DNA from: Diphasiastrum complanatum | Lineage: Eukaryota; Streptophyta; Lycopodiopsida; Lycopodiales; Lycopodiaceae | Reading direction: 5' to 3' | Assembly (NCBI GenBank): GCA_029204225.1 | Contig: CM055095.1 | Coordinates: forward strand, 74,331,501 to 74,395,500 | DNA length: 64,000 nt | Shown: positions 45,478-56,846 of the stretch, piece after piece | How positions within the stretch are numbered: the stretch's first letter is position 1 | Layout: every line of letters starts with the position of its first letter | Translations under genes and position numbers: made by a program | The notes under the pieces: generated by a model | Told to the model about the DNA's origin: nothing | What the model saw: only the letters and a program-made list of their open reading frames with translations | Databases searched by the model: none

Positions 45478-47156
45478 ACCCAACAGCTCCTGTTTGAGTT
45501 GGTCAATCTTCACAACAACCTCCAAGAATTCTGGATGGTCTGAGGCTCCAGTGCAGGCAGGCATAGCTTGGAGTTGCTGTGTGAGTTCATTAATTCGCAG
45601 CAGGACCTGAAGGTAGTCATCGTGTGCATTGGGCCCGCTGCAAGATGGGATGGCATCACTGGAGAGTTCCTTCAGCTCCACAAACTCTTCCTCGACAAGA
45701 GCCTTCGCATCCTCGAGCGGTTGTAAGAACTCGACTCAAAAAATTTTGAGCATCTGGCCTTGGAGCTGGTTCAGCTTTGTGAGATCGACATTGATTGACC
45801 CTGCAGTGGTACTTAGAGACAAAGCAGCTTCTGTCTTTAATCTTTTCATTCGTTCCTCCTGTAGATGTTTCTGGAGCGCGACATTATGTTGATTTGCAAC
45901 CAAAAGTTGCTGCTTCAAAGAATCGTTTTGAGTCTGAAAATTGTCAGACTTGGCCTAAATCGTCTTATTGGTCTGCTTCAAAGAATCAGCTTCCTTTATT
46001 AAAGTCTGAAGCTGTGTTTCAAGAGAACGATGTTTTTCGATCAGCTTCGTGTTGTCTGATTCGAGCGAATTGATCTTCTCGAAGGACTCCTTCAGAAATT
46101 CTAGTGATTTTCTCTCTGAGGTGATAAGTTGCATCGTGAGTTGACGGTGGTACTTGTCAAACTCATATACTTCAGCCACTAGATTCTTGGCTTTCTCTGT
46201 CATGGATCGAAACCACTGGGGCTGGTCGTCTGGTTCTTCTTCATCCACCACAGGTGCCCCAGTGTCGCCTTCAGCAACAATTCGTCCCTTGTCGGATGTA
46301 TCGGACTGGGTTGCATCATCCTCAAAGGTGGATGCACTCAGTTGCTTCTAAGATGTGGAAGCAGATGCTAGCTTTGAAGAATCAGCAGCTCCATCGGTTT
46401 CCATTGCCACAGCTTTACTCTCCATAGTAGTTGTGGCTGCTACTTCGACTGTTGGTGCAGCATCGACTGGAACCGGAGTAGGTACAAAAATTAGATTGGA
46501 AAGATCAATTGGCTTGGGAGCCAACATCCTTCCCGTCAGCAGTATTTTCTCTGGATCGGTCAAAATTTGAAAACGAGCGCACAGGCGAGAGACATGGGCT
46601 CCGACTCCAAAAAACTTTTGATGTTTGATCCATTGCAAAAAGGCTTTGTAAGTGATAACGCCAAAGCATACTGGATTACCCGCAGGCGCATCCAATATGT
46701 AGCCAAAAATTTGTACTGATATTGTCGCATCCGCATCCGTCAAAAATATGTCTTGGTTTGCGTATTTACAAAATAGTTTGAATGTGGCATCTCGGATCAT
46801 AGAAATTTTGTATCCCTTCGTGGGTACAAAGCAGTTGCTCAAAAAGTGGGCAGCTTCATCCACCGACTCTTTATTGGTCGCAACCAGCTTCCCATCCAAT
46901 GGTAGTCCGAGGGCTGTGAAAAACAAATCTTCAGAGATAGTGAAGAATTTGCCTCATACATAACTTTGAATTCCTCCTCCGAAATTGAATGGATAGAGTT
47001 CACAAACTCTGTACTGACTTCAGAGAGGATGATGGAGGGGTCCACTTTCAAATCACCCAACCTGCATCGATCCAAAAAGGACTAGATGGATGCCAGATGG
47101 ATTCATGCGCGTGCTTTCCAGATGATAGTAGAGCTAGAACCTGATCCGGAAGCCAT
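45478..47156 (-). pseudogene. Third ORF of gypsy element 3, full-length copy with coiled-coil C-terminus
   Basis: ATG at 47156 gives MASGSGSS...WKARA then TGA, matching element 2's MASGSNSS...WKACAG, so the first stop is a point change. After LDRCRLGDLKVDPSIILSEV and a frameshift near 46930, one frame runs from 46926 to 45478, broken only by three stops (46348, 45955, 45736). Conserved core: LGLPLDGKLVATNKESVDEA, FLSNCFVPTKGYKISMIRDA, TDADATISVQIFGYILDAPA. A proline/acid-rich linker follows, then some 250 residues of heptad-rich sequence (KSLEFLKESFEKINSLESDN, HRSLETQLQTLIKEADSLKQ) that should form a long coiled coil. About 560 codons in all. No transmembrane helix, nuclease or protease motif is seen. 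Function unknown; a structural or trafficking role is only a guess. Confidence 0.65.
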
Positions 47157-47529
47157 TGTTCGAATGTTTAACGATAGCTTCGTAGATCGACAATAGTTCG
47201 CAAAAAAGTGATTTGATCGCAAAGAGAATGAGCGCAGGAAAGCATAAACTCGCAAGTAGAAAGTGTAAAGAAGAAAAATGGAAAATAACTCTGATAAGCA
47301 GTAGCGGTGTGGAAGGGATGATGATGTGGCATGGTGACTTGACATCTGTCACTTCCATTTATGGAGGACGTGCATGGCTCAGTGTTTGAAACTATAATTT
47401 GTCAAATCGATCTTTAATGACGGAAGACCGTTTGTGAAAAGAAAAAAATCAATTAAGGAGAAACAATATCTATGAGCGTACACACGTGTGAATAATGATG
47501 ATCACGTGGCCATCATCTTTAATGGAGGG

Positions 47530-47980
47530 ATATAAAAAGTAGGTCGAGAGATTCTTGAAAGATTTTCGAAAATATGCCAGAAAGATTCTAGAAAGTTTCG
47601 CGAAACTTTCTCGAAGGATCTTTAAAAAAATGTTACAGAAACTCACGAAAATTTCTCAAAAATTTTAGCAACATACTAGAAAATTTCTCAAAAGACTGGA
47701 GATAATGCTAGAAAAATTCTCGAAAACGATTTACGAAAATTTGATTAACAAATTAAGTGTCGCGAAAAAAATCTCAAAAAGTTCTTGAAAATACTTTTTA
47801 AAATGATATTGAAAGATTGAGAGAAGTCAAGAAAAATTCTCAAAAATTTCTAGAAAATTTCTAGAAAAAAAAAATAAAAGAAAAGTCACGAAAAAATTTA
47901 GACAAGATAAAAGAAAATTCGCGATGAATTTCTAAAAAAATACTAGAAAATAATAAGAATAAAAAAAATTCTGGTCAAAG
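47530..47980. repeat. Array of TTCnnGAA motifs between integrase and third ORF, gypsy element 3
   Basis: Same position and composition as the array in element 2. Three cores, TTCTAGAA (47586), TTCGCGAA (47597) and TTCTCGAA (47608), start exactly 11 bp apart, and a perfect 22-bp palindrome is centred on the middle one (47590-47611). Further TTCTTGAA (about 47552) and degenerate AGAAAATTTCTC words follow. It lies about 0.4 kb upstream of the third-ORF start. Confidence 0.68.
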
Positions 47981-47984
47981 GTAA

Positions 47985-49250
47985 TATTTCTTCAATCTGG
48001 AGCTGTTAATATGTGTCGGTAATAGTTCGTCTTCAAGTGATTGAAGTTGCACAGAACCATTGTCAAACACCTCTATGACTTTATAAGGTCCAAGCCATCG
48101 CATATGGAGTTTTCCAGAGAACTTTTGATGGCGACTATCATATATCAGCGCATAATCATCAGCTTTAAGATCACATTTTTTTATATGACTGTCATATTTC
48201 TTCTTTCTTTGTTATTTCTTTCGTTAATTTTTGTGAAGTCTCTCGAGCTTCAGCTAGTTTTTCAATATTAGTCAACCTTTTGTTTATACATTCTGCATCT
48301 GTTCGTTGAGCTTGAATACAAAAGGTTTTCACCTTGAATTCAATTGACAAAATAGGATGCATACCATATGTAAGAAAACATGGTATCTGTTTTGTCATGA
48401 TTTTCTTTGTGTTGCGATAAGTCCAGAGAACTGATGGTAGTTTCTGATTCCAATCCGTTGCATGTGCAATAGTAATTTTAGTCAAGATCTTACATAAGAT
48501 TCCATTAGCTCTTTCTGTCAACCCGTTTGCTTTTGGACTATACGGTGTAGTTTTTCTGTGTTTGATCAAGAAATAAGTTGTCAGCAACCGTATAGTGTCA
48601 TTTAAAAAATGTGTACCTCGGTCACTTGCTAGTTTGAGTGGACAACCATATCTTGTGATTATACTTTTGAATAAGAACGTCGCAACAGTTTTCGCATTGT
48701 TTCGTTTCGTCACCTCTGCTTCAACGTTCTTGGTAGCATAATCCATGGCAACTAGAATATAATGACATTTCGTATGTCGGTAACAGGTTTGATTGGACCG
48801 ACAAAGTCAATCCCCCACTTCTCGAATGGTGCAAGAGACAGGATTGGTGTCAATGGCCAACTCATTGCTTTTGTAGGCTTACCAGATCTTTGGCATGGAT
48901 CACATGAACGAATAAAATTTGATACATCTTTGAACATTGTTGGCCACCAATACTTGGCAGTCAATATCTTATTAACTGTATTCTTTAAAGCAAAATGTCC
49001 ATCTTCTGAGTGTAAGGCTTTAATGACCTTTTTAATGTCTTCAGTTTCGAGACATCTTCGTAGTTGATGGTCAGCACCAAGCTTGTACAGAACATTGTTA
49101 ATAATTGTATAAGGTGCTACCTTATATTGAAAAACTGTCTTTTGCTCCAAATCGTAACCATCCAGATATATCTAATCCTTAAGATAAGTAATAATATCAG
49201 AATATAACGAATTTGTAGATGAAATCTCGAATAAATGTTCGTTTGGAAAA
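47985..49250 (-). pseudogene. Integrase of gypsy element 3
   Basis: Starts with the end of RNase H (NSLYSDIITYLKD near 49190), then KVAPYTIINNVLYKLG, HSEDGHFALKNTVNKILTAK and CDPCQRSGKP (HHCC zinc site). The core shows GIDFVGPIKP then a frameshift at about 48750, YATKNVEAEVTKRN, SDRGTHFLND (second catalytic aspartate), TTPYSPKANGLTERANG (third catalytic position). The C-terminal region continues in another frame to about 47985. Better preserved than in element 2. Confidence 0.83.
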
Positions 49251-49268
49251 TCATCAAAAATTGGTATA

Positions 49269-50531
49269 TGTCGTACTATACCAACAGGGTTAATATAGAT
49301 TTTGTAGTAAATAATGTCGTTCCCACAGAGGACAACGTTAGAAAGTTATGTTTTTGGTACAATTATGACAAGTGGTTTCGAGTGTTATTCTGGTTGTCGA
49401 CAGACATTAAAAAGTAACCAATATTACTTATGTTTGGGAGGGGTAATGTTAATAAATTCAAAACAACAATCTGGCCTCTGTCAATTGAATGAAGTGTGTT
49501 CTACAGATGAGATGTTATCAGAGTAGTACAACAGTACTACACTCTGGCTGATTAAGGTGTCAACAGATAATCGAGAATTGTTCGATGTATTCGCAACTGT
49601 GCAGACAATTAATTAATCGCGTTCGCGAACTATTCGTTTCTAGACAAAAGTCCTCAACAACTAAAGCCCAACTTAATGGTTAAAGAACACGAAGAGTTTT
49701 AGAACAAGTTAGAAACTTATGTCAATGCCAATCAGGAAAACAGATCAGAGACTCAATTTTTCAGACAGGGAGTGTCATCTCACATGTATACATACAGCTT
49801 TATTCAATGATCGTGCTAGACTGTACCAAAGATAGTCGTTATTCAAGTGCCAAAAAGAAAGTATTCGTGACAGACGAATAAGATGGTTTAAAGACAGTTC
49901 TTTAGAGCATGCTTTACAGAAACACAGCAAACGATTGTAATGCACTAGAGTGTCCGTATGATCAGAGAGTAATTCATGAAATGTGTTAGAGATTGTTAGC
50001 AGACTCAAAATCAATCACACTCAGTAGTGCGGAGAACAGAGATAAGAGAGAATAACTCACAGAACTCTATTCACTTCTTCAATCTCTTCCATAAGCATAA
50101 ACTCTTCTCTCTCGATGATCGAGACTGAAGTGTGAGTTCTATATATGTTCTACGGGGCGAACAAACACACCTCTAAAACAACAGGTGCGTCGCTCTCGCA
50201 AAAGGGTCTAGTTAACAATTAGACTGAAAATACGTTCAACTATACCATAGGAGGTATACTTAACTATGAGTTAAAGTTACTTTATTTTATCATGTCTTTT
50301 TGTATCTAGTCGTTTTGTATGAACGACCTAGTAAAGGTTGTCCAAGACAATGTCTTTTCCTTTTGAAGGTCTTGCCCTTAATTACAAGGCAAGTACTTAG
50401 GAGAATATATTTCCGAAAAATGACTTAGGCCTCTTTATGATTTATACTTAACCGGCTCATATCTTCATTTTCGAGTATATCATGCCATATTTATGTTGAT
50501 ATTCAATTTTTAACATTTTCATGGCATCACA
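49269..50531 (-). repeat. 5' LTR of gypsy element 3, 1263 bp
   Basis: Bounded by TGTCGTACTATACC and GGCATCACA, as in element 2. It contains about 450 bp not in the left LTR of element 2, including the segment deleted there and a further block (about 49568-49680 and 49810-49900). The next five bases, CATCA, are a candidate target site in the gypsy B sequence. Confidence 0.86.
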
Positions 50532-51400
50532 CATCACCTCAACCTGAGCAACAGCAATCATTATGGGTCGGATGAACCATATATGGATCCTGCCATAAAT
50601 GAATATTATGCAGCCTATGCAGCTCAAAGTCAGCGTCGGGGTGGGAGAAATAATGGATGCTACGGATGCGACGAAGGACACAAAATTGTTGAATGTCCTT
50701 ACAAGGGACAATATACATCCTTCTACCAAGAATGCGGTTATGGACACTGCTACAAGAACTGTCCATTGAGAACTGGGACCAGAACTTCATTGCGATACAA
50801 CCAGCAATAGTTCCAGCAGGGATGCCACCGAAAAAGCAACGGTTCCATGCCCTTGTGTTGGCCTTCACGCGAGCACATAAGAGGAAGGAAGTGGCTCTCT
50901 CACCACGACCATCGGTCATTGATCATCCAACCCTCAATTTCAACGCCACATCCGAATGTGAGGGAAGAAAGGAGGCAGTATTAGAAGATACGGCAGTGGG
51001 TACAGAGAGCGCAAGCGGAGGAGAAGACACAAGAAAAACCCACAACTATAGAACCTCTTGCTAACGAAGAACCAGTACCACGAATGGGCTCACCACTGTG
51101 CACTGATCAGAACAATCGGTTGCATCATCATGGACCACCTTTCTACATGGTGGAGCTTGAGGAACTGCATACGAAAGTTCTCGCCAGTTGCTAGCAAGCC
51201 GTGTCAGCTTATCTCTGGGAGAGTTGTTGCGAATTGCACCACAAGCTAAAGGCCTTCTGGTTGAATGGGCCAAAACAAAAGCGAAACCTGTAATACCAGA
51301 GCCCGTATATTGTGCGAGCTATGACGAGACAAGCAAAATCCTCCACATTGGGACAGCGTGAGAAAGTGAAGAACACAACATCACCCTACCAATCAAGCAC
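50532..51400 (+). pseudogene. Tat-like gypsy (copy B-right): gag zinc-knuckle region
   Basis: MDPAINEYYAAYAAQSQRRG precedes CYGCDEGHKIVECP and CGYGHCYKNCP (50583-50810), the same knuckle pair as at 42680-42800. Later text (FHALVLAFTRAHKRKEVALS) is in another frame. The gag N-terminus is missing. Confidence 0.75.
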
Positions 51401-52548
51401 AAGATATTTGAGGACGAGATAGCAGTCATAGATGGAGGATCAGGTATCAATTTGATCTCCACTACTTTGTATCAGAAGTGGGACTTACAGGGATTGAAGC
51501 CAACAAAATTTTCCATCAAGTTAGCAGATCAATCCTGTGTAAAGCCAAAGGGTGTAGTCAATGACATCCCTGTGAAAATAACAGGCATGCAGTTTGTGAT
51601 CACTTTTGTAGTGATGGACATACCTGAGTCCCCTACCGCATACTATGTTTTACTGGGAAGACCATGGTTGAAGACTACGCAAGTAGTTCACAACTAAGGT
51701 ACAAGGAAACTCACCTTTGAGAATAGAGAGCAGGCTGTAAAGGTCGATCGAACCACATGGGCGGTAAAACCTATTGCATCCAAGGTTGATGATGGATCAT
51801 CCACGACAGACCATATGATCGATCGCCCAAGGCAAGCCAAGGGGGATCACTACGATTCGGAGACAGATGTCATGATATGGACGGATGCATTAGCAATGAT
51901 TGACTGCCAAGCATGTCAATATGAATCGGATCATGAACCCAGCACATCTTCACCCAAGTGTTATACCATGGACAAACCAATTACAATTGGGGTGAATATG
52001 ATCAACGTAGCATGGATGTCAACAAAAACTATTGAGAACCCAATGGACGATGATTTAGTCCCTTGGCAACATGCTCTGACTTACAACAAGGAGATTGAGC
52101 TGACAGATGAATAGGTCCTACAACATATGGACCCAGATTGCTATGGAATCAAGACAGTACCAGCTCAACCGCCGCAAAAATTTGCTATGGCAAAAGTTTC
52201 TAAAATAGATCCCCCAAGGACATCTGCGCAAAAGAAGAGCCAGATGAAACAACACTACAACTAGGTGATCCGATGGAGTGATCTACATGAAGAGGCTATA
52301 GCTACAGTGGATGTTGATATTCGCAACCACAAGGTGAATATCTCACCACTTCTGAAGAAAGACAACAAGGACAAATCCAACTTTGTGACAAGAAAAGACA
52401 AAAAGAAGGTGTTGGATTCCTTGAAGTCGATCAGAATGGACTCAGATGTAGCATCATCTTCGTCACAGATGACAGAAAATCAAAAAATTACCAATTGGGC
52501 TAAGATCAACATGCTGGAGGAGGAGTCTCATCGAGCACCAATTCACGA
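51401..52548 (+). pseudogene. Tat-like gypsy (copy B-right): protease and linker
   Basis: AVIDGGSGINLIST (about 51425) is the aspartic protease active-site region with the DGGSG form typical of Tat-lineage elements. YVLLGRPWLK ends the domain. The linker pieces (51815-52114, 52265-52591) are separated by stops at 52112 and near 52262. Confidence 0.8.
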
Positions 52549-53530
52549 GTGCCTGAGACCTTTAAGAATTATGCCTTGGATGACGTGGTGATCATGATGC
52601 TGCAAGCACAACGAGAACCTGATCAAAGTCAGGAACCAGCAGAACAAATCTTCAAGAGACCTACGCAAACGCAATCGATGAATCTTGTCGAGCCAAGAGA
52701 AGAAAAGATAGTGCACATGGGAGAGCAGTTAACGCCCACACAATTCAAAAAACTACGATCATTGTTGGTGGAATACAAGGATTGTTTTGCATGGAATTAT
52801 AGTGACTTAAAGGGTATCCCACCAACGGAAGTTCAACATACCATATCTTTGGTAGATGGAGCAGTCCTCAAGGTGAGCCGTTATTACCGCTGCAACCCAA
52901 CTACACGGAGTTGATCAAGCAAGAGTTTCAGAAACTGCTAGACACCGATTTCATCTATGAAATCGAGCACACGGAGTGGGTGTCGCCTATAGTTATGGTA
53001 CCCAAGAAGAACGACAAAATGCGAATCTGTGTAAGTCTGAAGGCACTAAATGTAGTCACCAAAAAGGATCATTTTCTCTTACCATTTACGAAAAGTGTCC
53101 TGGATAGAGTAGTTGGAACGGAAGCCTACAGTTTCCTGGATGGCTTCAGTGGTTACAATCAGGTGAAGATAGCGTCTCAAAATCAGCACAAGACCGCATT
53201 CGCCACTGAATGGGAGACTTATGCCTATAAGGTGATGCCATTCGAACTTTGTAACGCCCCAAGCACTTTTCAGAGAGTTATGCAGGCGACGTTCAAAGAA
53301 TATGTGCAAAAAATTTTGAAGATTTTCTTAGACGATCTGTGCGTGCATGGACCTAATGTTGGGCACCTATCTAACCTAGAGAAAATGCTACAAAAATGCC
53401 GCGAATTTCAGATCTCCTTGAACCCAAAAAAAATGTCAATTTTGGATTACACATGGCTTGATTCTTGGCCATATAGTATCTAGACACAGGATCGCCACAG
53501 ACCTATTGAAAATCAATCAGACAATGAGAT
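52549..53530 (+). pseudogene. Tat-like gypsy (copy B-right): reverse transcriptase
   Basis: The pre-RT segment (LTPTQFKKLRSLLVEYKDCF) leads, through a frameshift at about 52905, into EWVSPIVMVPKKNDKMRICV, FSGYNQVKIASQNQHKTAFA, NAPSTFQRVM and the catalytic FLDD (about 53328). A frameshift in an A run near 53430 separates NPKK from FWITHGLILGHIVSRHRIAT. The sequence breaks off at about 53530 before RNase H. The catalytic pair is intact but the frame is not. Confidence 0.87.
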
Positions 53531-53671
53531 TGGATCTAGATTTTCAATCAAGAACTATCTCAATTCAGATCTGCAAAATTCTTTTCACTTGACAATAATC
53601 AGATTTTTGATTTTTGGAAAAAGATCTATGATCAAGCGATCGACACTTCTAAAAATGATAAATTCTCATAA
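53531..53671. other. Junction between gypsy B-right and copia element 4
   Basis: No feature recognised; unrelated sequence begins within the gypsy pol frame near 53530. Confidence 0.4.
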
Positions 53672-54362
53672 TCATAATCTAATTGATCCAAATTTGACCC
53701 AAAATTTGACATCTAAGTCTTCATTTGAGTACCTATTGCAAAGAAAGTTATCACACATCAAAGCTTCACCCCAAAATAACTTAGGAAGATTTGCATTTAC
53801 CCTCATGGATTTAGCTCTTTCAAAAAGATTGATCTTCCTCTCTTCCACACCATCTAGAACCTTTGAGTTTGAAAGCTTCCTCTTGATCCATGATGTGCCA
53901 CACAAACCTTCTTGAACTCGGTTGATAGGTCTTCATTTGCCAACTTTAAGCACTTGATCTTCATGTTGAATTGACTCTCCACAACATTCTTGAAGTTGAG
54001 AAAAACAACAAAGACTTCTTTCTTACTCTTTAGAAGAGAGATCCAACAATATCTACTAAAGTCATCAATGCAATTCACAAACATCTTTGCTCCTCCATTA
54101 CTTGGGACTTTGACATTGAACAAAGCTCACCAACTTGCTTTTTTGCCTTCAAACCACCATGGTTAGAACCAACATATCCATCAAGCTTGTAGAGCTCACC
54201 TTGTCTTTTCCTTGGGCAATCAAGACTATCTACCCACAATATCATGAACTTTTTCACTCCCCTAAGATTGAAACACACTCTTGAAAAGTTTGGAAACTTC
54301 AAAATCCAGAGACCTATCAACTTTAGGGTTTTCACAAAAACGCAAAATATTGAATCAAGCAA
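53672..54362 (-). pseudogene. Copia element 4 integrase fragment, minus strand
   Basis: Reading right to left: GELYKLDGYVGSNHGG (GAG-pre-integrase region), NGGAKMFVNCIDDFSRYCWI (start of core), SQFNMKIKCLK and, after frameshifts, KINLFERAKSMRVNANLPKLFWGEALM. These match ER.N..L.E.A..M..NA.LPK.FWGEA of copia integrases. Zinc-site and catalytic residues are partly lost. Gag and RT are absent. Confidence 0.78.
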
Positions 54363-54635
54363 AAGCTATATGCAAAAGCTAGAATCGTGATACATCTACT
54401 AATAGAATGCAACATCCACAATCATTAGCAATTTTTGTCTCCACATTCTAGTAAGTGGATTCAAAAATTGGCCTACTCCAAGTGATTTGACCTAAAATGA
54501 TGCTAGGATCACAAAGATCCACTTTCTACACTTGAAAATGCTTGATTTGAGATAGAAACCACTTCAACTTCACATAGAATTGATGGCGCCCTCAAATCCA
54601 CCTCTAGATTTGGCAAATCCACCAACTTTAGCCTA
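54363..54635. other. Leader-side sequence of copia element 4
   Basis: Lies between the integrase fragment and the primer site where gag should be; no gag is recognisable, so a deletion is likely. Confidence 0.45.
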
Positions 54636-54850
54636 CAACCTTCTCTGATACCATGTGAAAAAATCAGATCCAAAACATGCTTAATGGATCATTAGATCTT
54701 TGGCTAAATTTGGATGCACATCTATGTTCATCTACAACCTACAAATCATGCATCTACCATGCTAAAACTTGGAAATACATGAAGATCTGATCATAATCAC
54801 TAAGAACTGATATAGTATTATCCATGTCCGTACAACATTAGTAATACATT
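54636..54850 (-). repeat. Primer-binding site and LTR end of copia element 4
   Basis: The minus strand reads ...TTTTTTCACA then TGGTATCAGAGAAGG (54639-54653), an LTR end plus tRNA-iMet primer site like copia copies 1 and 2 (TTTTTCACA/TGGTATCAGAGC). The LTR extends rightwards from 54654; its outer end is not determined. Confidence 0.6.
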
Positions 54851-56846
54851 GTCCTTCACACGATTTTTTAGTTTTTCAAATAAGTCCATCCACCAATGCT
54901 AATCAAATTCATCAAAAAATATAAAAGTGCTTGAATGCTAAACCCAAATGGTTTGATAAGACAAATGGATCAACCTCATGATGTTTTCTTTAAGATTTTC
55001 TTCTTCTATCATGGATTTTAAAAGAGAAAATGGTGCAAGCTACTTGAGTATAAGGCACATAAAGCAAAAACCAAACTCCAAGAAGTAACCATGCAATCAA
55101 ATTTTACTAAACTACCATGTAATTTCACTTTGATCACATTATGTTTTAAACTATACCAAAAAGATATATTTTGATTTTCAATAACAATGCTTCCCTTTCA
55201 TGATTTTTTGGCAACAAATGTTGAGGATCACTACATATTTGAGGGCAGTACGTTATGACAAAGCTATTAATCCAACTTTCATGTCACAGAATTATACATC
55301 AAATGTTATTACCAAATCAACATTTTGGTCAAAGGAAATACTTCTATAATTTATAAGCACTTTTTTATTCCTGTTTTGAGTATTTCTACATGTTCCTACA
55401 AGCCTCCAAATCGATTTTCCATTCTATTTTACTTGCTAGAAATGAAATGATTGCAAATTCAAACCTTGGTCAACATGAAATATTTTGTTTTGTCTTGTTT
55501 TGTAGGATTTTATTTCAAAATTTCGTGTGTATACTTATATTTCATCCTTGAAGATGAGTTCGATGCATTTGCTTATTCTCTCTTTCCAAGGTTTGTGGTC
55601 AAAAGATTGGACAAGTAGGTTCCAATGAGCTCACAATAAGCAATCTTGAAGGTCTAGAAGTGCAAGTGGTTGTGGTTAGGAGATGATTGGTAAGTTGAAC
55701 TGCCCAAGGTTGAGAAGAGAAGATGGCTTGGTTAAATCAAATTGTAGGAGAAAATCGATGGTTCTAGGAAAGTGTTGGTTCTAGCATGCGAAGTTCTGAT
55801 AACTTTCAAAGGAATTGTTTATGAAGCATCTGAATATAATGAAATGCATTAAGTTGCAACCAAGGACTGAACAAGCACACTTTCGAGCAAAAAGTTCTTG
55901 CTCAATATAGGAGTGGTGAAGTATAGAGATTGATGAACACTAACATAGACCTTTAAGCCAGTGAGAAGTAGGAGTTTTAACCTTACAAAATCAACAATAT
56001 CCATATTGAGCATTTGTGAAAAACTCAAAAAACTGAGATTGAGGATATTAAACATTCTAATATCATCATGATTCAATTTTGAGAAGGCATTACTAATTGC
56101 AAAGTCTGTTATATCGGAGCTTGTACTAGATTCCTTTATCTTGTATGTCCCGACAATCGCATCGAACTCCAAACCTCAAGGTCAAAAGGGAAGTCGCCAA
56201 CCATTAGACACATTGTGGTGACAAACCTTGTGATAATTTACTTTGAATAAGAGTGGTTTTTGTAAATATGTCTAGGCCTTAACAATAGAGGAGAGGACAT
56301 AACCACCATGTATAAGATCGTTGTGCACAAAATTTCTTTTGGAGCAAAAGGATTTTGTTGTGAATGCAAAGTTTTAATGATGTCTCAAATTGGAAAATTA
56401 GCATACAAATGAAAGATTTAAGTGAGAAAATACTCCAAAACAAATTGATGCCATTCTGTGAGGCTCCTCCATTTAGTTCATAAAAATGTTAAAACTGATT
56501 TTATGTTAATTGTACAGTAAAATGTACAGCAGTTCCTCATTCTCAGCTTCAGCATTAATAAATATTCCAGAAATAGAAAAGTGAAAAGAAAATCTTGTAC
56601 TGAAATTCAAGAAACTTGGTTATGGAATAATGATAATATACACATCAGAGTTTGATCCTCGGGACATTGGGCAAGGGCAACCCTGTCTATGAACAAAGTA
56701 ATACAAATCTTTATTACCATGGGGAAAACGGAACCTGTTGGTAGGCAGGAATAGGTTCTATCTTGAAGTGGTCCAAAAAGATTGTGTTTCAGCATGAAAA
56801 GCTTTAGCCAGATGAATCCCACTTCTCTCAGTGCATCAGCAATATC
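54851..56846. other. Unassigned sequence downstream of the MLO gene
   Basis: AT-rich, with no recognised repeat boundary. A 107-codon ORF (56172-55849, minus; begins MEFDAIVGTYKIKESSTSSD) is not matched to a known family and has no supporting context. The MLO 3' untranslated region and polyadenylation site should lie at the right end. Confidence 0.4.

Larger units (their letters stand above)
45478..50531 (-). mobile_element. Gypsy element 3 (relative of element 2), minus strand, internally deleted
   Basis: Reading right to left: 5' LTR (50531-49269), then a direct jump into the RNase H end and integrase (49250-47985), then a TTCnnGAA array, then the third ORF (47156-45478). The primer site, gag, protease and RT are deleted, and the 3' LTR is absent. 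The left end stops abruptly inside the plus-strand gypsy B sequence. Confidence 0.85.

Noticed and set aside
55849-56172. 107-codon minus-strand ORF near the MLO 3' end
   Set aside because: No known family, unusual leucine/serine-rich composition, and no splice or repeat context to support it as a gene.
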